From assembly GCF_963576615.1 (NCBI RefSeq), contig NC_088708.1, positions 62,001 through 126,000 on the forward strand: a DNA stretch of 64,000 bases. The letters run 5' to 3'. The first letter of the stretch is position 1; the number at the start of each line of letters is the position of its first letter. The notes below the pieces were generated by a model, which saw only the letters and a program-made list of their open reading frames with translations, made no database searches and was not told the DNA's origin. The DNA comes from Watersipora subatra. Lineage: Eukaryota > Bryozoa > Gymnolaemata > Cheilostomatida > Watersiporidae. Positions 23,150 to 34,519 of this stretch are shown here, piece by piece. The translations under genes and the position numbers were made by a program.

Positions 23150-26100
23150 ATGCTACAGTTAAAGATGGAAGATTTACTGAAGACTTACATTAGAGATAGA
23201 AAGATAGAAACTACTGCATTGAGGGCAGCTGTGGGGACAATTCAACCAGCTCAGTCACTAAGGTTACTACTTGCTATCAGGAATGACTCATACTCAGCTA
23301 TTATGGTAGCTGCAGAAGAAGGACACACAAAAGCATGTCATCTGCTTCTCTCACCAATTAGAAAAACAGCAGATGAGTTGCTTTTGATGAAGAGGAAAGA
23401 TGGACGTACAGTTCTACACATTGCTGTATGGAGGGGAGACTGTGAGTGTGTAGAGTTGCTGGTGGACACAGTGAGTGATGAAAGGAAGTACGAGTTTGTA
23501 GCTGAGAAGACTGAAAAGGGTAACGCAGCTATAGGAGAGGCTGCATGGTGGGGAAGAAACAAGTGTATAGAGTGTATCCTTTACAGCTTCTCCTCACTAC
23601 AGAGAGACTCCCTATTAAACATACAGGATTAACAACCTCTACACTCCACTACACTGGGCAGCATACAATGGACAGACAACTGCTCTGAAGGTCATGTTAA
23701 GATCCGCGTCTCTACTGACTGCCTCTTCACTCCTCAACATAAAAAATAAATTCAAGAGGACCCCATTAAAGGATGCTGAGTGGATGGGGAATAAGGAGTC
23801 ATCAGAGCTGTTAAAGAGATGGGAGAAGCAGCCAGTAGTAGAAGGTAGGATTGTTATGTAGTGTGATTGGCCTACCACCTACTCCATTGAACTGTTCTAC
23901 TGTTAAACTCTTCTCCACTCTCAACAACTTTCTATAGAAAATCTAAATTAGATGCTTGTAAGTCATTCATTGCATACATTTACTGTTGAACCCTGAGGCA
24001 TACCTGGGAATTGCATCTCTATTTTTCTGTAAACTCACTGAGTCTTCCACAGACAGGGTGCTGCTTGTGTCCAGCCTCCAGCTAAACAGTTTATAGTCAG
24101 AGTATTTAAATTACCGTAAAACCTTTAATTGAACGCCAACTCTATTTGAACGCCACCTCCAATTGACCGCCACCCTGAGAGAAGAGTTAAAAAATAGACC
24201 ACCACCTCCATTTAACTGCCACTTTGACATTATTTGATCTTTACGAGCCCATAATATCAACTGATCAAGAGAAAAATGTCCACAAAATCGTATTAATAAT
24301 AAATCATTTATGTCAATAACAATTCTCTCGTTGTCCAATTCTAAAGGTTTTTGCTTTTTTTTCATTAAAAATTTGAAAGCAACGCCATAGAAATATTCAA
24401 TAACGGTCTCAGGCTAGTAGTAGTTCTCTGTTTAACGCGGTCTTCCTACTTCGAAGTAGCCTGCATGTATAAAAAAAAACCGGCTTAAATTTACGACGGT
24501 ACATGAACTTTCAAAGCAACGCCATAGAAATAATTACTGTCTCAGCCTAATAGTGGTTCTTTGTTTCACGCGGATTTGATACTTTGAAGTATATATACAA
24601 ATATAAAAACGGTTTAACTTTACAATGGTAGATGAACTTTGAAAGCAACGCCATAGAAATAACTACAAACTGTCTCGGGCTAATGGTAGTTCCTTGTTTA
24701 ACGCGGTCCTAATACTTTGAAGGACATGCATTCGTGACCACGACCCACTATGACCATTCGTTGCCGCCGAGCACACAATGGTCCTCCGTTCTGGTGGCCA
24801 AATAATCGAGTTGATCGCCTTGCCTGCAAGCAAGCCTGCCCACTCATGCCGAGTCAACAAACTATCACACTTTTTCGCTGCCCAGTCGACAATGATTGCA
24901 CATTTTTGCTGCCAAGTCAGCTATGATTGCGCATTTTTGCAGCTGACTATTTGACTCGGTCACTTGACCCTATTGTGCTCACATTGAATCTGTCTGCCAG
25001 CCTGCCTGTCCTTCCCTGTCAGCCAGCCTGTGAGAATATCCGCCAGGCAGATAGCCTACCTGATCAAGCCAATTTTAAAGCTTGCATCTCGAGGCTCAAG
25101 TCTCTCAAGGCTCTGCTGCCCATATCTGCCAGGCCAGTCTGCCTCTGCGCGTGCCTGCCTCTACACACCTCTGCCTCTACACCCCTCTATCTCTACACCA
25201 CGCTGCCTTTACAACCCTCTTCCTTTTGCCTTTCTATACAGCTGCCGTGTCTCTACGGCTCTACGTACTATTTGCAGGTTCTTTTTTCACTATGCTGTAG
25301 CATTGGATGACGCTAAACAACAGATTAAAACACTGCAAAAGAAAAATGACCAAAAACTCTCCGCTCTACAGAGAGAAAGTGACGAGAAACTCTCAGCTCT
25401 ACAGGGAGATAGCCAGCAGAAGCTCTCGGCTCTACAGGAAAAAACGGAGCAGCAGGCAGGAGGTAACTTCCTATGTAAATATTTTAGTAGTCTATTGTTA
25501 GTTTAGTACTGAGGTAGAAAAGTTAGTTACCACTCTAATTTACAATGCATATCGAAGTCTTGTGAGCAGGTAAATGTGCTAAGGCACACTTAAACACCAA
25601 TGTGTTCAGCAGCTGCTGTGATTGTTAAATGCAAACAGTAAAATTGTTGCATATCTATTACCAGGTTCATTTTTCCCTATATTGTAGCCTTGAATGAGGC
25701 TAGACAACAGATAAAAACAATGCAAAAGGAAAGTAATTTGAAACTCTCCGCTCTGCAGAGAGAAAGTGACCAGAAACTCTCTGCTCTACAGAGAGATAGT
25801 CAGCAGAGACTCTCAGCTATACAGAGACAAACTGAGCAGCAGGCAGGAGGTAACTTCCTATGTTAATATCTTACAAGCGTATTGCTAGTACAGTACAGAG
25901 GAAGAGAAGTCAGTTGCTTCCGTAATTGACAATGCATCATATCCTCTAGACCTTTCTACCTCACACTAGTATCACCTATAAAGTACCTGCTAGTATTATA
26001 TATTATATATAACTTTATGAGGATATGTTGATGCTGCTTGCATTCTATTAATACATGAAGATTTAGTGATCATTATGTATAATTCTACGTGTATGATGTC

Positions 26101-26343
26101 CAACCGAAGTGGCCGTTGTCTGATCTTTCAATTGACTTTAACAGATTGATAGAGGTTTGTCATCGGCATCCTCCTGCTCATCATTAAGAGGAACTCTTGT
26201 TTGTATATAAATAATAATGATAAATTTTTGTTTATTTAGATATGGCTATGATGCAGAGGAGGCTGAAACAATTTGTCGTGTACCTACAGACTCCGGGTGA
26301 TACTCATCGCCCCGGTGATCAATGTCACGATCCGGACAGTTAA
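23150..26343 (+). CDS. Ankyrin-repeat and coiled-coil protein gene, one frame break
   Basis: Four coding exons: 23150-23844, 25301-25462, 25688-25849 and 26240-26343. Together they encode about 373 residues. Exon 1 holds about five ankyrin repeats, for example DGRTVLHIAVWRGDCECVEL and NNLYTPLHWAAYNGQTTAL. Exons 2 and 3 are each 162 bp and encode near-identical coiled-coil text with an 11-residue period (KLSALQRESDQ). Exon 4 is a short tail, MAMMQRRLKQFVVYLQ, ending at TAA 26341-26343. The translation from 23150 hits a TAA at 23630-23632; ankyrin coding resumes one base out of register at AACAACCTC and stays open to the donor. All exon phases fit only if that single base is discounted, so this is a recent frame break or a sequence error. 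ATG 23150 and ATG 23165 are both possible starts. Probably a cytosolic adaptor; no enzymatic domain is seen. Confidence 0.75.
24371..24735. repeat. Tandem repeat of about 130-140 bp, nearly three copies, in the first coding intron
   Basis: The block AAGCAACGCCATAGAAAT recurs at about 24377, 24515 and 24644. Each time it is followed by a TCTC..GGCTA, AGT..GTTCT and TTTAACGCGG-type series. Copies are diverged. Just upstream (24115-24230) is a GAACGCCA/GACCGCCACC-rich stretch whose style reappears at 43568-43670. Confidence 0.7.
25280..25950. repeat. Tandem duplication covering one coiled-coil exon and flanking intron
   Basis: The exon at 25301-25462 and its downstream intron start (GGTAACTTCCTATGT..) are repeated at 25688-25849 and beyond, about 387 bp apart. 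Both copies keep splice sites and reading phase, so the duplication lengthens the coiled-coil by 54 residues. Confidence 0.8.
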
Positions 26344-27374
26344 TACCAACTTCACTTTTTCATCTGGATATGAATTGTATTTAATTATTTTATTACTATA
26401 TATGTACATAACAAATTTTAACTTGGTTTCTCCTCTTACCTGAGTATGTATGTACTCCTTGAGATACAAATACTATCTGTGATCAGCAGCATTTTATCTC
26501 ATGATCCGGGGCTTAACACTCACCTCATTTTTTCATCTGTTTATGAATTTGTTTGAATATTTTATTTTTGTTTATTTAAATAGCAAAACTTGACTGGTTC
26601 TCCTCTTTTTATTTGATCATGAAAATGTTTTGAGTATTCTCATATTGAACAGCAATGAATGTTACAAAAAAGATAGAGAAAGAAAGTATATCTTCTGAGC
26701 GATTAATCCAGGGACCTTGCAAGAACATTTGAACCAACCAAGAGATTGGCGGTATATTTGAGCTATAGTTATTTCTATTGTCTTTCTACACATGTGAGTT
26801 TCTCATTGTGAGAGGTAGAGTAAATGAAGCAATAGCCCAGAAGGACTAAACCATTACACCGTGAACATTACCTTTCATTGATTGAATTTAACTGGCTTCA
26901 GACTTTGCTAAACAAACTTTTATTGTTTTGTTCTGAGTAGATGAAAGTTGTTGTGAAACAATAAACCATGAAATACTGAAAGCGATGCATAGCAGGCCGA
27001 CTTCATTGTCCTTATTGTCCTTATGACAAAGGATTATGATTAGCATATAAACACATTCAGTATCTGAATAATGTAAGCTGGTGCATCTCAGGCTTGAAAC
27101 ATAATCTTGCCCTTGCCTTGCTTGCCTCCATAACATAAATTCAAAGTTTGGTTGTCACCTAGCAACCAATAAACAAACTGGTATATTACATGTTTTGCTA
27201 TTGTTCCAATGATGTTTACACCAGTAACATAGGCCTATTTTATAACTTTGTGTAAAGCATTTGATAGACACTAATTATACCCAGCAAAGCTTATCAAGTC
27301 AACAACCTTAAAACATAAGTAATAATCCTAGGGTGTGGCAGCATGTAAATAAAAGAAGTGATTGTAGTTCTGGA
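26344..27374. other. Intergenic DNA, no gene recognised
   Basis: AT-rich. One point of note is GTCACCTAGCAAC at 27154-27166, which fits the RFX X-box consensus and overlaps a CCAAT pentamer. It might belong to a promoter, but no gene beside it could be supported. Confidence 0.35.
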
Positions 27375-27627
27375 GGTCACACCCATAGAGTTATCTCCCC
27401 CTAGAATGATAACTACACGAGCGTTTCCGGTGCCAACAAGGAGCGTTTAGGCCATGCCCCTTTTTGTGCTAGTCAGTTGTAGTGATTGACTAGATCAATA
27501 ACATCATCCATGAGAAGGGTTAAACAAGGATCATGAATTTCCAGGAGATAGTAATTAATGCTCCTATTAAAGAAATGATGATTATAGTTTATTACGCTAA
27601 TATATGCTTATTATTTAAAGCAATTCA

Positions 27628-28324
27628 ATACCTACCAGAGACAGCTAAACATAGTATGGAAATGTTTACTTTTTCATATCCATTTCCATCAATGATATAC
27701 AGCCCCCCACAGCCCCATACAGCAATGATATACAGCCAATGATATACAGCCCCCCTGTATATCATTGTTTCCATAAACATAAATATTTCCATATATTTAG
27801 GGAAATGGATATGGAAATTTTATTTTAGAAATATGGAAATGTTATTGAAATGGAAATAATATGAAAATGTTATTGAAATGGAAATAATATGGAAATGTTA
27901 TGGAAATAGAAATAATATGGAATGAAGTAGGGAAATGTTATGGAAATGGAAATAATATGGAAATGAATTATGGAAATGTTATGGAAATGGAATTAATATG
28001 GAAATGAATTATGGAAATTTTATGGAAATATAAATAATATGGAAATGAATTATGGAAATGTTATGGAAATAGAAATGATATGGAAATGAATTATAGAAAT
28101 GTTATGGAAATACTATGGAAATGAAGTAGGGAAATGTTATGGAAATGGAAACAATATGGAAATGAATTATGGAAATGTTATGGAAATGGAATTAATATGG
28201 AAATGAATTATGGAAATTTTATGGAAATAGAAATAATATGGAAATGAATTATGGAAATGAAAATAATATGGAAATGAATTATGGAAATGGAAATTGTGAC
28301 ATACATGTAATCCCTGATACCTAC
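27628..28324. mobile_element. 681-bp hAT-like non-autonomous element carrying a GGAAATG minisatellite
   Basis: The element is 27636-28316. ATACCTAC flanks it at 27628-27635 and 28317-28324, an 8-bp target duplication, and the right arm of the foldback keeps the single empty copy near 29271. The ends, CAGAGACAG and (inverted) CAGGGATTA, are short imperfect inverted repeats starting CAG. The 8-bp duplication and this terminus fit the hAT superfamily. Most of the interior (27775-28295) is a degenerate array of GGAAATGGAAATAATAT-type units. Confidence 0.7.
27683..27774. mobile_element. 78-bp CAATG-family element with 7-bp duplication
   Basis: 27690-27767 begins CAATGATATACAGCCCCC and ends in GCTGTATATCATTG-type sequence, with extra copies of the terminus inside. 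TTTCCAT flanks it (27683-27689 and 27768-27774). It is inserted inside the hAT-like element and is therefore younger than it. Confidence 0.8.
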
Positions 28325-28464
28325 ATGACTTGCAAAGGCACTGAATAGATAGTGTTAAGTAAGTGAGTTAATGCAATCAGTTACTCATAGACAAGATAGA
28401 TAGTCATACTGGGGTTTTATTACATTTGTGTGATGGGAAGCTAATCGACTGCTATCAACTATGA

Positions 28465-28740
28465 GCTGTACTACCCGAGTTGCCCGAGTAATAAAAAAGA
28501 CTTTGGACAGAAAATTTATTTTTCTATAACACTTACCATTCTAACTTTTAAACTTCATATCATGAAAAAATATTTTTAAGCAGTTCAAATGAATTAAGAG
28601 GAAAAAAAAACAACTGTAAAGGTTTTCAAGCTTTTTCAAACAACTACAACTTTTAAATTTCATATCATGAAAGAAGTGTTTTGTTGAAATAAATTATTAA
28701 GAAAAATAAAACTGTAAATGTGTTTAAATGTAAAATAATT
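28465..28740 (-). mobile_element. Helitron-like 3' end, reverse orientation
   Basis: Read on the minus strand, a body with CATGATATGAAGTTTAAAAG and TTAGAATGG.AA words ends in TTACTCGGGCAACTCGGGTA followed by GTACAGCT. Two plus-strand copies end alike at 30481 and 31753 with CTAG. A GC-rich hairpin close to a CTAG terminus is typical of Helitrons. No Rep/helicase frame is present. Confidence 0.5.
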
Positions 28741-28931
28741 AGCAAGTCATGGCTAAATATAATCTGTTTAGCTATGATTACAATAAAAAATTATTTAATA
28801 AATAAAGTAATAAAAAAGTCTATTTTATTTTTAAATAATTATAATTTAGTATAATTAAGTATAATTTATTTTTATCTAACATATAACAACATTTGCCACT
28901 CTAACTTTCAAACTTTTTGCTTGGTTACATC

Positions 28932-28969
28932 AAGCAAAGATGTCCACTAACTAGTGGACATCTTTGCTT
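28932..28969. repeat. 38-bp palindrome with 18-bp perfect arms
   Basis: AAGCAAAGATGTCCACTA is followed, after AC, by its exact reverse complement. It lies in the loop of the foldback element and could extrude as a cruciform or be the joined ends of a small element. Confidence 0.85.
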
Positions 28970-29159
28970 CAAGCTAGTCTATGTATTTGATTGATATGTA
29001 TTGAAATCTAATATTACATGCAAGGGCTGTTTGTGAACTGTGGTGTCAATGAATCACTCTATCACCATACAATGTCAATACTTTCAGCAGATGGCAGTTG
29101 ATTAGCTTCCCATTACACCAATGTAATACAACCCCAGTATGACTATCTATCTTATCTAT

Positions 29160-29215
29160 GAGTAACCAATGATATACAGCCCCCATGTGGGTGGGCTGTA
29201 TATCATTGGAGTAAC
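29160..29215. mobile_element. 42-bp CAATG-family element with 7-bp duplication
   Basis: 29167-29208 is essentially two inverted termini back to back: CAATGATATACAGCCCCC on the left and GGGCTGTATATCATTG on the right. GAGTAAC flanks it on both sides (29160-29166 and 29209-29215). The other foldback arm, near 28388, has the same surroundings with a single GAGTAAC (inverted as GTTACTC) and no insert, so this is a true insertion. Confidence 0.9.
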
Positions 29216-29578
29216 TGATTGCATTAACTCACTTACTTAACACTGTCTATTCAGTGCCTTTGTAAGGCATGTAGGTATTGAATTGCTTTAAATAATAAGC
29301 ATATATTAGAGTAATAAACTATAATCATCATTTCTTTAATATGAGCAATAATTACTATCTTAACTGTGGAAATTCATGATCATTCTCATGGCTGATGTTA
29401 TCGTTCTGTCAATCACTACGATTGACTCACACAAAAAAGGGGCGTGGCCTAAACGCTCCTCGTTGGCACCGGAAACACTCGTGTTGTTGAAGGCACAGTT
29501 ATCACTTTAGGGGGAGATAACTCTATGGTCACACCATCATCTGGCAAAACCAACGCCTAAACTCATGAATTAGATAAA

Positions 29579-29611
29579 CCTAACAAAAGAAGCTAGGTAT
29601 CTTTTGTTAGG
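29579..29611. repeat. Hairpin with 12-bp perfect arms
   Basis: CCTAACAAAAGA and its reverse complement TCTTTTGTTAGG are separated by nine bases, just outside the foldback element. No T-tract or gene end makes it a terminator candidate. Confidence 0.7.
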
Positions 29612-30224
29612 CTGTCGCTAGTCTAGTTAGCTATTCATGATGCTCAAAAGCCTCAAGATTTCTTTAGAATTTTTCCTTCCATATTTATATATATATTTCT
29701 CAAAGTATGTGTGTGGATATGGGTGTCATTCCAGCTATAGTTATAGCGCACGCTGATTATTTTATTGATGCCTCTGTTAAGAAATTTTTTTTTAAGGCTC
29801 AATTACTATATCTTGGATCATAGCCAATTCTTTTCACGTGGACAATTATGTTGTTTTCGTGGGAAGAGCCTCGACATTATCTCTCCGTTCGGTCAGACAA
29901 AGACAGTACGATATCTCATTTTTACATTTGTACCGGTATCAAGAGGTATCAGTATCGTCGTATTCAAAGTTTTGATGGATAGCTTCTGCTGGAGCAGTAA
30001 CATTTTTTATACAAGCACAAGCATGCACGCGCACACACTTCTATGCAAGCATTGTTATTATTAATTTAACATAATATAGGATTTTTGTTGTGTTTTCTCA
30101 GTGCGTATTAATTGTATCCTTACCGAATCATATTTTATTGTAATCGTAGCAGAACCGACTTAATTTAGCTATTACTTGCTAATTATTTCAAATTTACATC
30201 TAAACCTTTTCATAGTCGTTTTAT
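29612..30224. other. No feature recognised
   Basis: AT-rich sequence with one 99-codon open frame (29765-30064) that has no recognisable domain and no start context or splice signals that would support a gene. Confidence 0.35.
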
Positions 30225-30481
30225 TTTTTTAATTTATTCAACCCGCACGAAACATTTTTCTCATGATATGAAGTTTAAAAGTTGTTTGACAAAGTTTGAA
30301 AACCTTTACAGTTGTTTTCATTTTTTTAATTTATTTCAATTACACAAAACGCTTTTCTCATGATATGTAGTTTAAAAGTTAGAATGGCAAATGTTGTTAT
30401 ATGTTAAATAGGCTAAATACAAATCAATTTTATGTGCAAATACTTTTTTATTACCTGGGCAACGCCGGGTAGTACAGCTAG
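30225..30481 (+). mobile_element. Helitron-like 3' end, copy 2
   Basis: Contains the shared words CTCATGATATGTAGTTT and TTAGAATGGCAAATGTTG, then ACCTGGGCAACGCCGGGT (hairpin) and ends GTACAGCTAG at 30481. The 5' end is not identifiable. Confidence 0.55.
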
Positions 30482-31429
30482 CACTAAAGTCATTGTAGGT
30501 ACCTACCGTATAGTTACTAAGGTTAACAGTATTTTTTACTATTTTTAATGATGATGATTTTTACCAGGAGGTAATTGCATTAGATAATGACTATGGGTTT
30601 CTATACCACTCTATGTTCGTCTATAGCCTACGATACTTTCACATGTCAACACTGAAACCAACTGAAATCATAGAATTGTATACCAAATAATTTTTGATGG
30701 TAATCATAGCGAAATAAACTATATTTAGCCATTACTCTCTAATGAGTTCACATTTACATTTAAACACCTTTACCTTTATATTTTCCTTCTAATTTATTTC
30801 AATAATGTAAGATAGAGGTCAAATGCAATTTAATAACACTCTATTTTCTATCTTACGACATTCATTTAGTTTATACAAAAGCTTAGAGTCAATTACGAGA
30901 TCCGGTTGGTTTTCACTACACCACTGATACATCCGAGACATTTAGTTAGACTGTCACCATCTAATTGATTGTATAAAGATATTTTTGCCAGTCGAACAAT
31001 AATTAAGTGGCATGATGTTTATGGAGCCAGCTAAAGAAGTCAGCAATATTTTCCTCTTCATACAGTTATCATCGAATCTGTTATCTGACATGTTGGTTCT
31101 GGTTTGCCATTGGCATTCTCCTGAGTCATTCAGTGTCTTTGTGTCTTGCAACCTCTATAAACATAAGTGTTTTCCTATTTAATTAATTGTTATTGTAGCA
31201 ATACGATTCTGGGATTCCAATGGTTTTTATGTATGATATATATAAGAGCTGCATCTTTAGAATCTAGTGTGTGTGCAGAATACGAAGTGCTTGAGATGAA
31301 TATATTACCAGATTACTAAGTTGAGATTATAATACAATAAAGTTTTGCTGCAACCTGACAGTTCAATTATTCGATTCGAAGATTGGTAGTAAAATAATTA
31401 CGCCGCACACAACCATCACAATAAAACAC
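30482..31429. other. No feature recognised
   Basis: AT-rich sequence. A short pair TAAGATAGAGG / TTCTATCTTA near 30808-30855 is the only inverted pair noted. No gene seen. Confidence 0.35.
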
Positions 31430-31753
31430 TTTTTTTAAGTTATGGAATTCTAAACTTACAGTTGTTTGAAAACTTTTACAGTTGTTTTAGTTAATTTTAA
31501 TTTGGTTGTCCTGCACAAAACTATTTCTTCGTGATATGAAGTTTGAAAGTTACAGTTTTTTGATAACGTCTGAAAACCTTTACAGTTGTTTTTATTTTTC
31601 TCCTAATTTATTTCAACTACACAAAAAACTTATCTCATGATATGTAGTTTGAAAGTTAGAATGGCAAATGTTGTTATAATTATGTTAAATACAAATCAAT
31701 TTTCTATCCAAAGGCTTTGGTATTACCCGGGTAACGCCGAGTAGCACGGCTAG
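31430..31753 (+). mobile_element. Helitron-like 3' end, copy 3
   Basis: Parallels 30225-30481 through the GATATGTAGTTTGAAAG and TTAGAATGGCAAATG blocks and ends TTACCCGGGTAACGCCGAGT then AGCACGGCTAG at 31753. It contains an internal partial repeat of the same body. Confidence 0.55.
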
Positions 31754-31780
31754 TATAAAATATATAGAGGAAAAGAGGTG

Positions 31781-31884
31781 TCAACTGTCTGTATTGTGAT
31801 ACTGGTTACCAGTAGAATTCATATCACCAAGAGCCTGTAGGTATATGATAAATTGATCTAGCCTCCTCTGAATGGCTGCTGTAT
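31781..31884 (-). pseudogene. Orphan copy of the last exon of the ankyrin/coiled-coil gene
   Basis: The minus-strand segment is preceded by an acceptor (TTTAG) and encodes AIQRRLDQFIIYLQALGD, ending in TGA (31781-31783). It matches the last exon at 26240-26343 (MMQRRLKQFVVYLQ) along its whole length. Both are 104 nt with the same phase and the same ..DS-stop ending. No matching coiled-coil or ankyrin exon was found to its right, where they would be expected on this strand. It is either the tail of a paralogue whose other exons are lost or far away, or a duplicated fragment. Confidence 0.65.
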
Positions 31885-31909
31885 CTAAATGTGTGAATGT
31901 TAGATACAA

Positions 31910-31995
31910 AAAAGAATGCTCTCCATGGGATTCGAACTCACAACTTTTAGTTTAGCTGCATAATACACTACTACCTGCACTAATTGACCAACTTA
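31910..31995 (-). repeat. tRNA-derived SINE head, copy 1
   Basis: On the minus strand, CAATTAGTGCAGGTAGTAG (A-box region) is followed by GTGAGTTCGAATCCC (B box). Length and spacing resemble a tRNA, but the acceptor stem does not pair. Copies 2 and 3 at 32637 and 36630 share GATT-GTGCAG and CTAGTAA-CT blocks. Confidence 0.6.
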
Positions 31996-33500
<1,505 letters not shown>

Positions 33501-33503
33501 ATA

Positions 33504-34519
33504 GCTGGGGAGCTGTATATCATTGGTCATAGCAGCCAATATCAAAAAGTTGTGATATTTATTTAGATTTCTGTATTTATATCTAAAACATTATGCTGAA
33601 TTTACAAATCTAAACAGATTTTAGCTGGTTGTCATAGAAATAGATGTATATCTATAAGAAAATGTAGGCCTATTACTTAATTTTGCAAATATTAAAAAAG
33701 GCTTGGCAATACCGCAAAATTGGGCACAGCCGTAGTACCATCAACAAAATCTTTAGGAAAATAACACCAGTAACATATTGCACACCATCGGTCACTATAC
33801 ACTTCGATCTTGTAAATTCGAATGATTATCCTTATAACTAATTTTTATAAAATCGAATAATTATTCTTACAATTAAATATTGTAATAATCTTATAAGAAT
33901 CGTTAGAAAAATATCATCGCCATTTCCTTTACTTTCACTGCTTTGGACATCAGTTGGAATACCAAAGTACTCACTATAAGTGTCCAAAATGTCAGAGTCT
34001 GGTAGAACCGGCAAAAAGAACCAATTACTTTTCAGTACTTCTACTTTAATTACAGAAACCTTTGGCAATTGGACAATGTCATAGATTAGTGAAATGTGCA
34101 CGTTTTTTCTCATGAAATGCGCACGACTTAATGGTTCTACTCTCTATCGCACAGACTTATTGGCGTTTCGTTAGCCGGTCTTAACTTTGATTAAAAAAGA
34201 CTTGTCAAGTTTTTATTTCGATTTTAGGCCAAATTAATCTGTCTATTTATGTACGTATATTCCGATCATATGGGTTAGTTTTAGGATATTGCGTCAACTT
34301 TTCAAAGACTTGGTAACATATTTAAATAGGTTTATATGCGTTTTGTATCATTATTATACTTAAACGACTCTACACAAAAATGGTTAAATCTTTTGATGAG
34401 ATTTCGGTACCAGGGTTTAGTCACGGCCATTAACAGATAATTTTTCGGGAGTTTTGTGCACATATGCATTTATCATAAATCTCCCAAACAATCGCTTCAC
34501 TCGTGTTTGGTCGTGGGAA
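33504..34519 (+). repeat. Dispersed 1-kb repeat X, copy A, with a CAATG terminus at its edge
   Basis: 33526-34519 is the inverse of 45658-46630 over almost 1 kb with moderate divergence, including ACACTTCGATCTTGTAAATT and GGTTCTACCAG-type blocks. At the inner edge both copies carry GTCAT(A)AG next to the same CAATGA-ATACAGC terminus and then (TA)n. The open frame on the minus strand at 33838-34113 has no known domain. Family unknown. Confidence 0.75.

Larger units (their letters stand above)
27375..29535. mobile_element. Foldback element with long inverted-repeat arms and later insertions
   Basis: The left arm, 27375-27635 continuing at 28317-28456, is the inverse of the right arm, about 29085-29535. 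Shared blocks include CATAGAGTTATCTCCCCCTA near the outer ends and GGAAGCTAATC near the inner ends. Each arm carries insertions the other lacks: a 681-bp element in the left, a 42-bp element in the right. The loop, about 28457-29084, holds a Helitron-like 3' end on the minus strand and a 38-bp palindrome. No transposase is seen. Confidence 0.8.
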
